Notes: generated from the sequence alone by a model not told the origin. Counted from the stretch's first letter, positions 21,868 through 36,499 are shown. The stretch: 64,000 nucleotides of DNA from Crossaster papposus (GCA_037893245.1 JBAIAA010000531.1:1798001-1862000); one strand, 5' to 3'. Numbers and translations: made by a program.

Positions 21868-23268
21868 TCATACCAACAGTTTTGTCGGAGCTCCTTTTCC
21901 TCGTCTTTTCCCTCTGTGGCTCGGATGACTTGTCTTGCTCGGCTTTCTTGATTGGCTTGGCTGGCTCGGCTGACTCGGCAGGCTTAACTGACTCGGTTGA
22001 CTTGGATGTTGGCTCGGCTGACTCGGTTGGCTCGGCTGACTCGGTTGGCTCGGCTGACTCGGTTGGCTCGGCTGACTCGATTGACACGGCTGACTCGGTT
22101 GGTTCGGCTGACTCGGTTGGCTCGGCTGACTCGGTTGGCTCGGCTGACTCGGTTGGCTCGGCTGACTCGGTTGGCTCGGCTGACTCGGTTGGCTCGGCTG
22201 ACTCGGTTGGCTCGGCTGACTCGACTGACTCGGTTGTTTTGTCCTGGTTCTTTGGACCCCACCACGCATGTAAGTAACATAGTATTCGTCAGAGTTTCTG
22301 GTGTCCGCATCCTTCGTTTCGTGTTCGCGTTCATTCGGCTTTGTTTTAACCTCCAGGTCGGCATTCTGTTCTTCTGTCTTGTGTCCGTCTTCTTTGGCCA
22401 ACTTTTTTACTTCTTTATTTTCTTTTTCTTTTCTTTTTCCTCTCGTTTCCTGGTGTCTGTTGCATCCCGGGCTTTATCCCAGACACCTACCACCTTTTTT
22501 TGGAATAATCTTTTGCCAGGAAGACGGCGGTCGTTCTGCTTCAACTGCTTGCAATTTCGGTTCTATGTTGTCTTTTCTGGTCACTTGTCCTCGCCTTGCT
22601 TGTCCTCCTCATCGTCTTGCTCGTCTTCCTCTTCATCTTGTTCGACCTCTTAAAAAGCACCTTCGTCGCTTGACTCTCCGAGGTTTTCACTCTGTTGGGG
22701 ATCTTTAATGACGTTGTCGTTCCATTCTTTTTGAAAATCGTGGCAAGCTGCACGGTGTTCAAGGCTTCCGCACACGAAACACCGTTTCCGTGACGGGCAA
22801 TCTCTGGCAAAATGCCCTGGCTGGTTACATATTTTGCACGTTTTCACTTGTGATGTTCCTGATCAGGAGGCTACGAACTCCCGTTTCTACTTGTTCATCG
22901 AAGTCATGCACTTGTCGTCTCTGATTGACCACTGTTCCATACTCAGTTCGAGCGTTACAAACCACTCCGTCTGCCATCTCGTACGGTGCTTTGACATAGA
23001 GTACTGCAGAGTTCAGAATGTTTGTGTGTTCACAATGTACTTTATGAAGGACCAACCCGTGTAAAGTAATTCTTTCGAATTCCTTTTCACTTTTGAATGA
23101 CACGTTGTACCAACCACTGTCTGAGGCGGCAATGCACTTCACTGATTCCACTGTTCCCAGTACTTTGTACACTTCATTGGGCGTAGCGTCTTGTAGACCA
23201 CGCACGTCGAAACGTATTGTGTTTGTTCGTTTTAGCAAAGCTCCTTCTCTTTGTCCATATCGGGCCAC
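21868..23268 (-). mobile_element. L1/Tx1-like LINE, ORF1 (RNA-binding, CCHC)
   Basis: The minus-strand frame from 23268 starts MARYGQREGALLKRTNTIRF and encodes an RRM-like domain (SVKCIAASDSGWYNVSF). After a frameshift near 22840 come two zinc knuckles, CKICNQPGHFARDC and CFVCGSLEHRAAC. An acidic Glu/Asp-rich and then Lys-rich tail follows, then a proline/serine-rich region encoded by an 18-bp minisatellite. RRM plus CCHC is the usual ORF1 layout of Tx1-type LINEs. The gene lies directly upstream of the endonuclease start at 21815. It is broken by several frameshifts. Confidence 0.8.
22007..22236. repeat. 18-bp minisatellite in LINE ORF1
   Basis: About 12 copies of CTCGGCTGACTCGGTTGG (18 bp) with a few variant units. 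Since 18 is a multiple of three, each frame is open and gives a simple repeat: Glu-Ser-Ala-Glu-Pro-Thr or Pro-Ser-Gln on the minus strand, Leu-Thr-Arg-Leu-Ala-Arg on the plus strand. Only the minus strand belongs to the LINE ORF1. Confidence 0.95.
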
Positions 23269-23377
23269 CGTACGATAAAAATATGGAAAATCTGGAAAGA
23301 TTGTGGTTAACAGATATGCTCAAGTTGCTCAAAAAAAGTAAACTTTGGCAAAAGTCCGAGAGCATCGATAGGCACGT
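23269..23377. other. LINE 5' flank next to the satellite
   Basis: Short A-rich stretch upstream of ORF1 on the minus strand. It may be 5' UTR of the LINE. It joins the satellite at CCTGCCCA. Confidence 0.5.
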
Positions 23378-24799
23378 CCTGCCCAGTGCATATACGCCAA
23401 TTGACCGCCCTCGCTCGGTTTTAGTTCAGTTGGCTTGACTCTTCCGGTCGCTTACGTGAGAAACTTGGCAATTGTTATTTATAGGTTTGGAGGTAGCATG
23501 TGTCGCCTCACTCTGCAACAATTGTGACGTTCGCAGGTTAGATATAACAGGAGAAAATGTTACTCATTCGCATCATGTTATTATTTTTCTGTGTTGAATT
23601 CTTGCCCTGTGCATAAAGGCCCATTGACCACCCCCGCTCGGCTCTAGTTCAGTGGTCTTGACTTGCTGAAACTCGAAGTTCTGGTCGCTTCCGTGAGAAA
23701 CTTAGCAATTGTTATTGATGAATTTGGAGGTGGTATGTGTCGCCTCACTCTGCAACAATTTTCACGTTCGCAGGTTAGATATTACAGGAAAATATGTTAC
23801 TAATTCGCATCATGTTATTATTTGTCTGTGTTGAATTCTGGCCCATTGCATATACGCCCATCGACTGCTCTCGCTCGGCTCTAGTCCAGTGGCCTTGACT
23901 TACTGAATCTCGAAGTTCCAGTCGCTTCCATGAGAAACTTGGCAATTGTTATTTATGGATTTGGAGGTGGTATGTGTCGCCTCACTCTGCAAAAGTTTTG
24001 ACATTCGCAGGTTAGATATGACAGGAGAAAACGTTACTTATTCGCGTCATGTTATTATTTTTCTGTGTTGCATTCCTCCCCAGTGCATATACGTCCATTG
24101 ACCGCCCTCGTTCGGCTCTAGTCCAGTGGTCTTGACTTGCTGAATCTCGAAGTTCCGGTTGCTTCCGTGAGAAACTTGGCAATTTGTATTCATCAATTTG
24201 GAGCTGGTATGTGTCGCCTCACTCTGCAACAAGTTTGACGTTCGCAGGTTAGATACAACAGGAAAATATTATACTCATTCGCATCATGTTATTATTTGTC
24301 TGTGTTTAATTCTTGCCCAGTGCATATACGCCCATTGACTGCCTTCGCTCGGCTCTAGTCCAGTGGTGTTGACTTGCTGAATCTCGAAGTTCCGGTCGCT
24401 TCCGTGAGGAACGTGCCAATTGTTATTCATGAATTTGGAGATGGTATGTGTCGCCTCATTCTACAACATGTGTGACGTTCGCAGGTTAGATATACCAGGA
24501 GAAAATGTTACTCAATCGCATCATTTTATTATTGTTCTGTGTTTAATTCTTGCCCATTGCATATTGGCCCATCGACCGCCCTCGCTCGGTTCTAGTCCAG
24601 TGGTCTTGACTTGGTGAATCTCGGAGTTCCGGTCTCCTCCGTGAGAAACCCTGGCAATTTAAATTCATGGATTTGGAGGTGGGATGTGTCGCCTCACTCT
24701 GCAAAAATGTTGACGTTCGCAGGTTAGATATAACTTGAGAAAATGTTACTCATTCGCATCATATTATTATTTGTCTGTGTTGAATTTTTGCCCAGTGCA

Positions 24800-27700
24800 A
24801 ATACGCCTATTGACTGCCTTCGCTCGGCTCTAGTCCAGTGGTCTTGACTTGGTAAATCTCGAAGTTCCGGTCGCTTCCGTGAGAAACTTGGCAATTGTTA
24901 TTTATGGATTTGGATGTGGTATGTGTCGCCTCACTCTGCAAAGGTTTTGACGTTCGCAGGTTAGATATGACAGGAGAAAACGTTACTCATTCGCGTCATG
25001 TTATTATTTTTCTGTGTTGCATTCCTGCCCAGTGCATATACGCCCATCGACCGCCCTCGCTCGGTTCTAGTCCAGTGGTCTTGACTTGGTTAATCTCGGA
25101 GTTCCGGTCGCCTCCGTGAGAAACGTGGCAATTTGTATTCATGGATTTGGAGGTGGTATGTATCGCCTCACTCTGCACAAATGTTGACGTTCGCAGGTTA
25201 GATATGACAGGAGAAAACGTTACTCATTCGCGTCATGTTATTATTTGTCTGTGTTGCATTCCTGCCCAGTGCATATACGTCCATTCTCGGAGCTCGTTCG
25301 GGTCTAGTTCAGTGACCTTGACTTGCTGAATCTCGAAGTTCTGGTCGCTTCCGTGAGAAACTTGGCAATTTGTATTCATGGATTTGGAGCTGGTATATGT
25401 CGCCTCACTCTGCAAGAAGTTTGACGTTCGCAGGTTAGATATAAGAGGAAAATATTGTACTCGTGCTCATCATGTTATTATTTGTCTGTGTTTAATTCTT
25501 GCCCAGTGCATATACGCCCATTGACTGCCTTCGCTCGGCTCTAGTCCAGTGGTCTTGACTTGGTAAATCTCGAAGTTCCGGTCGCCTCCGTGAGAAACTT
25601 GGCAATTTGTATTCATGAATTTGGAGATGGTATGTGTCGCCTCACTCTACAACATGTTTGACGTTCGCAGGTTGAATATAACAGGAGAAAATGTTACTCA
25701 TTCGCGTCATGTTATTATTTGTCTGTGACTCTGTGTTTAATGCTTGCCCAGTGCACATACGCCCATTGACTGCCTTCGCTTGGCTCTAGTCCAGTTGTTT
25801 TGACTTGCTGAATCTCGAAGTTCCGGTCGCTTCCGTGAGAAACTTGGCAATTGTTATTTTTGGATTTGGAGGTGGTATGTGTCGCCTCACTCTGCATAAA
25901 TGTTGACGTTCGCAAGTTAGATATAACAGGAGAAAACGTTACTCATTCGCGTCATGTTATTATTTGTCTGTGTTGCATTCCTGCCCAGTGCATATACGTC
26001 CATTCTCGGAGCTCGTTTGGGTCTAGTTCAGTGACCTTGACTTGCTGAATCTCGAAGTTCTGGTCGCTTCCGTGAGAAACTTGGCAATTTGTATTCATGG
26101 ATTTGGAGCTGGTATATGTCGCCTCACTCTGCAAGAAGTTTGACGTTCGCAGGTTAGATATAAGAGGAAAATATTGTACTCGTGCTCATCATGTTATTAT
26201 TTGTCTGTGTTTAATTCTTGCCCAGTGCATATACGCCCATTGACTGCCTTCGCTCGGCTCTAGTCCAGTGGTCTTGACTTGGTAAATCTCGAAGTTCCGG
26301 TCGCTTCCGTGAGAAACTTGGCAATTGTTATTGAGGAATTTGGATGTGGTATGTGTCGCCTCACTCTGCAAAGGTTTTGACGTTCACAGGTTATATATGA
26401 CAGGAGAAAACATTACTCATTCGCGTCATGTTATTATTGTTCTGTGTTGCATTCCTGCCCAGTGTATATACGCCCATCGACCGCCCTCGCTCGGTTCTAG
26501 TCCAGTGGTCTTGACTTGGTTAATCTCGGAGTTCCGGTCGCCTCCGTGAGAAACTTGGCAATTTGTATTCATGGATTTGGAGCTGGTATGTGTCGCCTCA
26601 CTCTACAGTATGTTTGACGTTCGCAGGTTAGATATAACAGGAGACAATGTTACCCATTCGCATCATGTTATTATTTGTCTGTGTTTAATGCTTGCCCAGT
26701 GCACATACGCCCATTGACTGCCTTCGCTTGGCTCTAGTCCAGTTGTTTTGACTTGCTGAATCTCGAAGTTCCGGTCGCTTCCGTGAGAAACTTGGCAATT
26801 GTTATTTTTGGATTTGGAGGTGGTATGTGTCGCCTCACTCTGCATAAACTTTGACTTTCGCAGGTTAGATATGACAGGAAAAAACTTTACTCATTCGCGT
26901 CATGTTATTATTTGTCTGTGTTGCATTCCAGTCCAGTGCATATACGTCCATTCTCGGCGCTCGTTCGGGTCTACTCAAGTGGCCTTGACTTGCTGAATCT
27001 CGAAGTTCCGGTCGCCTCCGTGAGAAACTTGGAAATTTGTATTCATGGATTTGGAGGTGGTATGTGTCGCCTCACTCTACAACATGTTTGACGTTTACAG
27101 GTTAGATATAACTTGAGAAAATGTTACTCATTCGCATCATATTATTATTTGTCTGTGTTGAATTCTTGCCCAGTGCAAATACGCCTATTGACTGCCTTCG
27201 CTCGGTTCTAGTCCAGTGGTCTTGACTTGGTTAATCTCGGAGTTCCGGTCGCCTCCGTGAGAAACTTGGCAATTGTTATTTATGTATTTGGATGTGGTAT
27301 GTGTCGCCTCACTCTGCATAGGTTTTGACGTTCACAGGTTAGATATGACAGGAGAAAACGTTACTCATTCGCGTCATGTTATTATTTGTCTGTGACTCTG
27401 TGTTTAATGCTTGCCCAGTGCACATACGCCCATTGACTGCCTTCGCTTGGCTCTAGTCCAGTTGTTTTGACTTGCTGAATCTCGAAGTTCCGGTCGCTTC
27501 CGTGAGAAACTTGGCAATTGTTATTTTTGGATTTGGAGGTGGTATGTGTCGCCTCACTCTGCATAAATGTTGACGTTCGCAAGTTAGATATAACAGGAGA
27601 AAACGTTACTCATTCGCGTCATGTTATTATTTGTCTGTGTTGCATTCCTGCCCAGTGCATATACGTCCATTCTCGGAGCTCGTTTGGGTCTAGTTCAGTG

Positions 27701-30700
27701 ACCTTGACTTGCTGAATCTCGAAGTTCTGGTCGCTTCCGTGAGAAACTTGGCAATTTGTATTCATGGATTTGGAGCTGATATGTCGCCTCACTCTGCAAG
27801 AAGTTTGACGTTCGCAGGTTAGATATAACAGGAAAATATTGTACTCGTGCTCATCATGTTATTATTTGTCTGTGTTTAATTCTTGCCCAGTGCATATACG
27901 CCCATTGACTGCCTTCGCTCGGCTCTAGTCCAGTGGTCTTGACTTGGTAAATCTCGAAGTTCCGGTCGCTTCCGTGAGAAACTTGGCAATTGTTATTGAG
28001 GAATTTGGATGTGGTATGTGTCGCCTCACTCTGCAAAGGTTTTGACGTTCACAGGTTATATATGACAGGAGAAAACATTACTCATTCGCGTCATGTTATT
28101 ATTGTTCTGTGTTGCATTCCTGCCCAGTGTATATACGCCCATCGACCGCCCTCGCTCGGTTCTAGTCCAGTGGTCTTGACTTGGTTAATCTCGGAGTTCC
28201 GGTCGCCTCCGTGAGAAACTTGGCAATTTGTATTCATGGATTTGGAGCTGGTATGTGTCGCCTCACTCTACAGTATGTTTGACGTTTGCAGGTTAGATAT
28301 AACAGGAGACAATGTTACCCATTCGCATCATGTTATTATTTGTCTGTGTTTAATGCTTGCCCAGTGCACATACGCCCATTGACTGCCTTCGCTTGGCTCT
28401 AGTCCAGTTGTTTTGACTTGCTGAATCTCGAAGTTCCGGTCGCTTCCGTGAGAAACTTGGCAATTGTTATTTTTAGATTTGGAGGTGGTATGTGTCGCCT
28501 CACTCTGCATAAACTTTGACTTTCGCAGGTTAGATATGACAGGAAAAAACTTTACTCATTCGCGTCATGTTATTATTTGTCTGTGTTGCATTCCAGTCCA
28601 GTGCATATACGTCCATTCTCGGCGCTCGTTCGGGTCTACTCAAGTGGCCTTGACTTGCTGAATCTCGAAGTTCCGGTCGCCTCCGTGAGAAACTTGGAAA
28701 TTTGTATTCATGGATTTGGAGGTGGTATGTGTCGCCTCACTCTACAACATGTTTGACGTTTACAGGTTAGATATAACTTGAGAAAATGTTACTCATTCGC
28801 ATCATATTATTATTTGTCTGTGTTGAATTCTTGCCCAGTGCAAATACGCCTATTGACTGCCTTCGCTCGGTTCTAGTCCAGTGGTCTTGACTTGGTTAAT
28901 CTCGGAGTTCCGGTCGCCTCCGTGAGAAACTTGGCAATTGTTATTTATGTATTTGGATGTGGTATGTGTCGCCTCACTCTGCATAGGTTTTGACGTTCAC
29001 AGGTTAGATATGACAGGAGAAAACGTTACTCATTCGCGTCATGTTATTATTGTTCTGTGTTGCATTCCTGCCCAGTGTATATACGCCCATCGACCGCCCT
29101 CGCTCGGTTCTAGTCCAGTGGTCTTGACTTGGTTAATCTCGGAGTTCCGGTCGCCTCCGTAAGAAACTTGGCAATTTGTATTCATGGATTTGGAGGTGGA
29201 ATGTGTCGCCTCACTCTGCAAAAATGTTGACGTTCGCAGGTTAGATATGACATGAAAATATTGTACTCATTCTCATCATGTTATTATTTGTCTGTGTTTA
29301 ATTCTTGCCCAGTGCATATACGCCCATTGACTGCCTTCGCTCGGCTCTAGTCCAGTGGTCTTGACTTGGTAAATCTCGAAGTTCCGGTCGCTTCCGTGAG
29401 AAACTTGGCAATTGTTATTTATGGATTTGGAGGTGGTATGTGTCGCCTCACTCTGCAAAGGTTTTGACGTTCGCAGGTTAGATATGACAGGAGAAAACGT
29501 TACTCATTCGCGTCATGTTATTATTTTTCTGTGTTGCATTCCTGCCCAGTGCATATACGCCCATCGACCGCCCTCGCTCGGTTCTAGTCCAGTGGTCTTG
29601 ACTTGGTTAATCTCGGAGTTCCGGTCGCCTCCGTGAGAAACGTGGCAATTTGTATTCATGGATTTGGAGGTGGTATGTATCGCCTCACTCTGCACAAATG
29701 TTGACGTTCGCAGGTTAGATATGACAGGAGAAAACGTTACTCATTCGCGTCATGTTATTATTTGTCTGTGTTGCATTCCTGCCCAGTGCATATACGTCCA
29801 TTCTCGGAGCTCGTTCGGGTCTAGTTCAGTGACCTTGACTTGCTGAATCTCGAAGTTCTGGTCGCTTCCGTGAGAAACTTGGCAATTTGTATTCATGGAT
29901 TTGGAGCTGGTATATGTCGCCTCACTCTGCAAGAAGTTTGACGTTCGCAGGTTAGATATAACAGGAAAATATTGTACTCGTGCTCATCATGTTATTATTT
30001 GTCTGTGTTTAATTCTTGCCCAGTGCATATACGCCCATTGACTGCCTTCGCTCGGCTCTAGTCCAGTGGTCTTGACTTGGTAAATCTCGAAGTTCCGGTC
30101 GCCTCCGTGAGAAACTTGGCAATTTGTATTCATGAATTTGGAGATGGTATGTGTCGCCTCACTCTACAACATGTTTGACGTTCGCAGGTTGAATATAACA
30201 GGAGAAAATGTTACTCATTCGCGTCATGTTATTATTTGTCTGTGACTCTGTGTTTAATGCTTGCCCAGTGCACATACGCCCATTGACTGCCTTCGCTTGG
30301 CTCTAGTCCAGTTGTTTTGACTTGCTGAATCTCGAAGTTCCGGTCGCTTCCGTGAGAAACTTGGCAATTGTTATTTTTGGATTTGGAGGTGGTATGTGTC
30401 GCCTCACTCTGCATAAATGTTGACGTTCGCAAGTTAGATATAACAGGAGAAAACGTTACTCATTCGTGTCATGTTATTATTTGTCTGTGTTGCATTCCTG
30501 CCCAGTGCATATACGTCCATTCTCGGAGCTCGTTTGGGTCTAGTTCAGTGACCTTGACTTGCTGAATCTCGAAGTTCTGGTCGCTTCCGTGAGAAACTTG
30601 GCAATTTGTATTCATGGATTTGGAGCTGGTATATGTCGCCTCACTCTGCAAGAAGTTTGACGTTCGCAGGTTAGATATAACAGGAAAATATTGTACTCGT

Positions 30701-33700
30701 GCTCATCATGTTATTATTTGTCTGTGTTTAATTCTTGCCCAGTGCATATACGCCCATTGACTGCCTTCGCTCGGCTCTAGTCCAGTGGTCTTGACTTGGT
30801 AAATCTCGAAGTTCCGGTCGCTTCCGTGAGAAACTTGGCAATTGTTATTGAGGAATTTGGATGTGGTATGTGTCGCCTCACTCTGCAAAGGTTTTGACGT
30901 TCACAGGTTATATATGACAGGAGAAAACATTACTCATTCGCGTCATGTTATTATTGTTCTGTGTTGCATTCCTGCCCAGTGTATATACGCCCATCGACCG
31001 CCCTCGCTCGGTTCTAGTCCAGTGGTCTTGACTTGGTTAATCTCGGAGTTCCGGTCGCCTCCGTGAGAAACTTGGCAATTTGTATTCATGGATTTGGAGC
31101 TGGTATGTGTCGCCTCACTCTACAGTATGTTTGACGTTCGCAGGTTAGATATAACAGGAGACAATGTTACCCATTCGCATCATGTTATTATTTGTCTGTG
31201 TTTAATGCTTGCCCAGTGCACATACGTCCATTGACTGCCTTCGCTTGGCTCTAGTCCAGTTGTTTTGACTTGCTGAATCTCGAAGTTCCGGTCGCTTCCG
31301 TGAGAAACTTGGCAATTGTTATTTTTGGATTTGGAGGTGGTATGTGTCGCCTCACTCTGCATAAACTTTGACTTTCGCAGGTTAGATATGACAGGAAAAA
31401 ACTTTACTCATTCGCGTCATGTTATTATTTGTCTGTGTTGCATTCCTGCCCAGTGTATATACGCCCATCGACCGCCCTCGCTCGGTTCTAGTCAAGTGGC
31501 CTTGACTTGCTGAATCTCGAAGTTCCGGTCGCCTCCGTGAGAAACTTGGAAATTTGTATTCATGGATTTGGAGGTGGTATGTGTCGCCTCACTCTACAAC
31601 ATGTTTGACGTTTACAGGTTAGATATAACTTGAGAAAATGTTACTCATTCGCATCATGTTATTATTTGTCTGTGTTTAATGCTTGCCCAGTGCATATACG
31701 CCCATTGACTGCCTTCGCTCGGTTCTAGTCCAGTGGTCTTGACTTGGTAAATCTCGAAGTTCCGGTCGCTTCCGTAAGAAACTTGGCAATTGTTATTTAT
31801 GGATTTGGATGTGGTATGTGTCGCCTCACTCTACAACATGTTTGACGTTCGCAGGTTGAATATAACAGGAGAAAATGTTACTCATTCGCGTCATGTTAGT
31901 ATTTGTCTGTGACTCTGTGTTTAATGCTTGCCCAGTGCACATACGCCCATTGACTGCCTTCGCTTGGCTCTAGTCCAGTTGTTTTGACTTGCTGAATCTC
32001 GAAGTTCCGGTCGCTTCCGTGAGAAACTTGGCAATTGTTATTTTTGGATTTGGAGGTGGTATGTGTCGCCTCACTCTGCATAAATGTTGACGTTCGCAAG
32101 TTAGATATAACAGGAGAAAACGTTACTCATTCGCGTCATGTTATTATTTGTCTGTGTTGCATTCCTGCCCAGTGCATATACGTCCATTCTCGGAGCTCGT
32201 TTGGGTCTAGTTCAGTGACCTTGACTTGCTGAATCTCGAAGTTCTGGTCGCTTCCGTGAGAAACTTGGCAATTTGTATTCATGGATTTGGAGCTGATATG
32301 TCGCCTCACTCTGCAAGAAGTTTGACGTTCGCAGGTTAGATATAACAGGAAAATATTGTACTCGTGCTCATCATGTTATTATTTGTCTGTGTTTAATTCT
32401 TGCCCAGTGCATATACGCCCATTGACTGCCTTCGCTCGGCTCTAGTCCAGTGGTCTTGACTTGGTAAATCTCGAAGTTCCGGTCGCTTCCGTGAGAAACT
32501 TGGCAATTGTTATTGAGGAATTTGGATGTGGTATGTGTCGCCTCACTCTGCAAAGGTTTTGACGTTCACAGGTTATATATGACAGGAGAAAACATTACTC
32601 ATTCGCGTCATGTTATTATTGTTCTGTGTTGCATTCCTGCCCAGTGTATATACGCCCATCGACCGCCCTCGCTCGGTTCTAGTCCAGTGGTCTTGACTTG
32701 GTTAATCTCGGAGTTCCGGTCGCCTCCGTGAGAAACTTGGCAATTTGTATTCATGGATTTGGAGCTGGTATGTGTCGCCTCACTCTACAGTATGTTTGAC
32801 GTTTGCAGGTTAGATATAACAGGAGACAATGTTACCCATTCGCATCATGTTATTATTTGTCTGTGTTTAATGCTTGCCCAGTGCACATACGCCCATTGAC
32901 TGCCTTCGCTTGGCTCTAGTCCAGTTGTTTTGACTTGCTGAATCTCGAAGTTCCGGTCGCTTCCGTGAGAAACTTGGCAATTGTTATTTTTAGATTTGGA
33001 GGTGGTATGTGTCGCCTCACTCTGCATAAACTTTGACTTTCGCAGGTTAGATATGACAGGAAAAAACTTTACTCATTCGCGTCATGTTATTATTTGTCTG
33101 TGTTGCATTCCAGTCCAGTGCATATACGTCCATTCTCGGCGCTCGTTCGGGTCTACTCAAGTGGCCTTGACTTGCTGAATCTCGAAGTTCCGGTCGCCTC
33201 CGTGAGAAACTTGGAAATTTGTATTCATGGATTTGGAGGTGGTATGTGTCGCCTCACTCTACAACATGTTTGACGTTTACAGGTTAGATATAACTTGAGA
33301 AAATGTTACTCATTCGCATCATATTATTATTTGTCTGTGTTGAATTCTTGCCCAGTGCAAATACGCCTATTGACTGCCTTCGCTCGGTTCTAGTCCAGTG
33401 GTCTTGACTTGGTTAATCTCGGAGTTCCGGTCGCCTCCGTGAGAAACTTGGCAATTGTTATTTATGTATTTGGATGTGGTATGTGTCGCCTCACTCTGCA
33501 TAGGTTTTGACGTTCACAGGTTAGATATGACAGGAGAAAACGTTACTCATTCGCGTCATGTTATTATTGTTCTGTGTTGCATTCCTGCCCAGTGTATATA
33601 CGCCCATCGACCGCCCTCGCTCGGTTCTAGTCCAGTGGTCTTGACTTGGTTAATCTCGGAGTTCCGGTCGCCTCCGTAAGAAACTTGGCAATTTGTATTC

Positions 33701-36050
33701 ATGGATTTGGAGGTGGAATGTGTCGCCTCACTCTGCAAAAATGTTGACGTTCGCAGGTTAGATATGACATGAAAATATTGTACTCATTCTCATCATGTTA
33801 TTATTTGTCTGTGTTTAATTCTTGCCCAGTGCATATACGCCCATTGACTGCCTTCGCTCGGCTCTAGTCCAGTGGTCTTGACTTGGTAAATCTCGAAGTT
33901 CCGGTCGCTTCCGTGAGAAACTTGGCAATTGTTATTTATGGATTTGGAGGTGGTATGTGTCGCCTCACTCTGCAAAGGTTTTGACGTTCGCAGGTTAGAT
34001 ATGACAGGAGAAAACGTTACTCATTCGCGTCATGTTATTATTTTTCTGTGTTGCATTCCTGCCCAGTGCATATACGCCCATCGACCGCCCTCGCTCGGTT
34101 CTAGTCCAGTGGTCTTGACTTGGTTAATCTCGGAGTTCCGGTCGCCTCCGTGAGAAACGTGGCAATTTGTATTCATGGATTTGGAGGTGGTATGTATCGC
34201 CTCACTCTGCACAAATGTTGACGTTCGCAGGTTAGATATGACAGGAGAAAACGTTACTCATTCGCGTCATGTTATTATTTGTCTGTGTTGCATTCCTGCC
34301 CAGTGCATATACGTCCATTCTCGGAGCTCGTTCGGGTCTAGTTCAGTGACCTTGACTTGCTGAATCTCGAAGTTCTGGTCGCTTCCGTGAGAAACTTGGC
34401 AATTTGTATTCATGGATTTGGAGCTGGTATATGTCGCCTCACTCTGCAAGAAGTTTGACGTTCGCAGGTTAGATATAACAGGAAAATATTGTACTCGTGC
34501 TCATCATGTTATTATTTGTCTGTGTTTAATTCTTGCCCAGTGCATATACGCCCATTGACTGCCTTCGCTCGGCTCTAGTCCAGTGGTCTTGACTTGGTAA
34601 ATCTCGAAGTTCCGGTCGCCTCCGTGAGAAACTTGGCAATTTGTATTCATGAATTTGGAGATGGTATGTGTCGCCTCACTCTACAACATGTTTGACGTTC
34701 GCAGGTTGAATATAACAGGAGAAAATGTTACTCATTCGCGTCATGTTATTATTTGTCTGTGACTCTGTGTTTAATGCTTGCCCAGTGCACATACGCCCAT
34801 TGACTGCCTTCGCTTGGCTCTAGTCCAGTTGTTTTGACTTGCTGAATCTCGAAGTTCCGGTCGCTTCCGTGAGAAACTTGGCAATTGTTATTTTTGGATT
34901 TGGAGGTGGTATGTGTCGCCTCACTCTGCATAAATGTTGACGTTCGCAAGTTAGATATAACAGGAGAAAACGTTACTCATTCGTGTCATGTTATTATTTG
35001 TCTGTGTTGCATTCCTGCCCAGTGCATATACGTCCATTCTCGGAGCTCGTTTGGGTCTAGTTCAGTGACCTTGACTTGCTGAATCTCGAAGTTCTGGTCG
35101 CTTCCGTGAGAAACTTGGCAATTTGTATTCATGGATTTGGAGCTGGTATATGTCGCCTCACTCTGCAAGAAGTTTGACGTTCGCAGGTTAGATATAACAG
35201 GAAAATATTGTACTCGTGCTCATCATGTTATTATTTGTCTGTGTTTAATTCTTGCCCAGTGCATATACGCCCATTGACTGCCTTCGCTCGGCTCTAGTCC
35301 AGTGGTCTTGACTTGGTAAATCTCGAAGTTCCGGTCGCTTCCGTGAGAAACTTGGCAATTGTTATTGAGGAATTTGGATGTGGTATGTGTCGCCTCACTC
35401 TGCAAAGGTTTTGACGTTCACAGGTTATATATGACAGGAGAAAACATTACTCATTCGCGTCATGTTATTATTGTTCTGTGTTGCATTCCTGCCCAGTGTA
35501 TATACGCCCATCGACCGCCCTCGCTCGGTTCTAGTCCAGTGGTCTTGACTTGGTTAATCTCGGAGTTCCGGTCGCCTCCGTGAGAAACTTGGCAATTTGT
35601 ATTCATGGATTTGGAGCTGGTATGTGTCGCCTCACTCTACAGTATGTTTGACGTTCGCAGGTTAGATATAACAGGAGACAATGTTACCCATTCGCATCAT
35701 GTTATTATTTGTCTGTGTTTAATGCTTGCCCAGTGCACATACGCCCATTGACTGCCTTCGCTTGGCTCTAGTCCAGTTGTTTTGACTTGCTGAATCTCGA
35801 AGTTCCGGTCGCTTCCGTGAGAAACTTGGCAATTGTTATTTTTGGATTTGGAGGTGGTATGTGTCGCCTCACTCTGCATAAACTTTGACTTTCGCAGGTT
35901 AGATATGACAGGAAAAAACTTTACTCATTCGCGTCATGTTATTATTTGTCTGTGTTGCATTCCTGCCCAGTGTATATACGCCCATCGACCGCCCTCGCTC
36001 GGTTCTAGTCCAGTGGTCTTGACTTGGTTAATCTCGGAGTTCAGGTCGCC
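24800..36050. repeat. Higher-order repeat of 19 monomers (4517 bp), about 2.5 copies
   Basis: Monomer variants recur at exact 4517-bp offsets, for example 24895/29412/33929, 25141/29658/34175, 25715/30232/34749 and 26799/31316/35833. Within each 4.5-kb block a 7-monomer segment is itself duplicated at about 1665-bp spacing (26189/27854, 26325/27990, 26799/28464, and again 30706/32371). Copies are nearly identical, so amplification is recent. A few positions differ between blocks in a patchy way (31316 against 26799), which suggests exchange between units. Confidence 0.92.
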
Positions 36051-36499
36051 TCCGTGAGAAACTTGGCAATTTGTATTTATGGATTTGGAGCTGGTATGTG
36101 TCGCCTCACTCTACAGTATGTTTGACGTTCGCAGGTTAGATATAACAGGAGACAATGTTACCCATTCGCATCATGTTATTATTTGTCTGTGTTTAATGCT
36201 TGCCCAGTGCATATACGCCCATTGACTGCCTTCGCTCGGTTCTAGTCCAGTGGTCTTGACTTGGTAAATCTCGAAGTTCCGGTCGCTTCCGTAAGAAACT
36301 TGGCAATTGTTATTTATGGATTTGGATGTGGTATGTGTCGCCTCACTCTACAACATGTTTGACGTTCGCAGGTTGAATATAACAGGAGAAAATGTTACTC
36401 ATTCGCGTCATGTTAGTATTTGTCTGTGACTCTGTGTTTAATGCTTGCCCAGTGCACATACGCCCATTGACTGCCTTCGCTTGGCTCTAGTCCAGTTGT

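Noticed and set aside
21997-22653. Plus-strand frame of repeating Arg-Leu-Ala-Arg-Leu-Thr and then Phe/Ser-rich sequence
   Set aside because: Antisense of the LINE ORF1 minisatellite and its Glu/Lys-rich tail.
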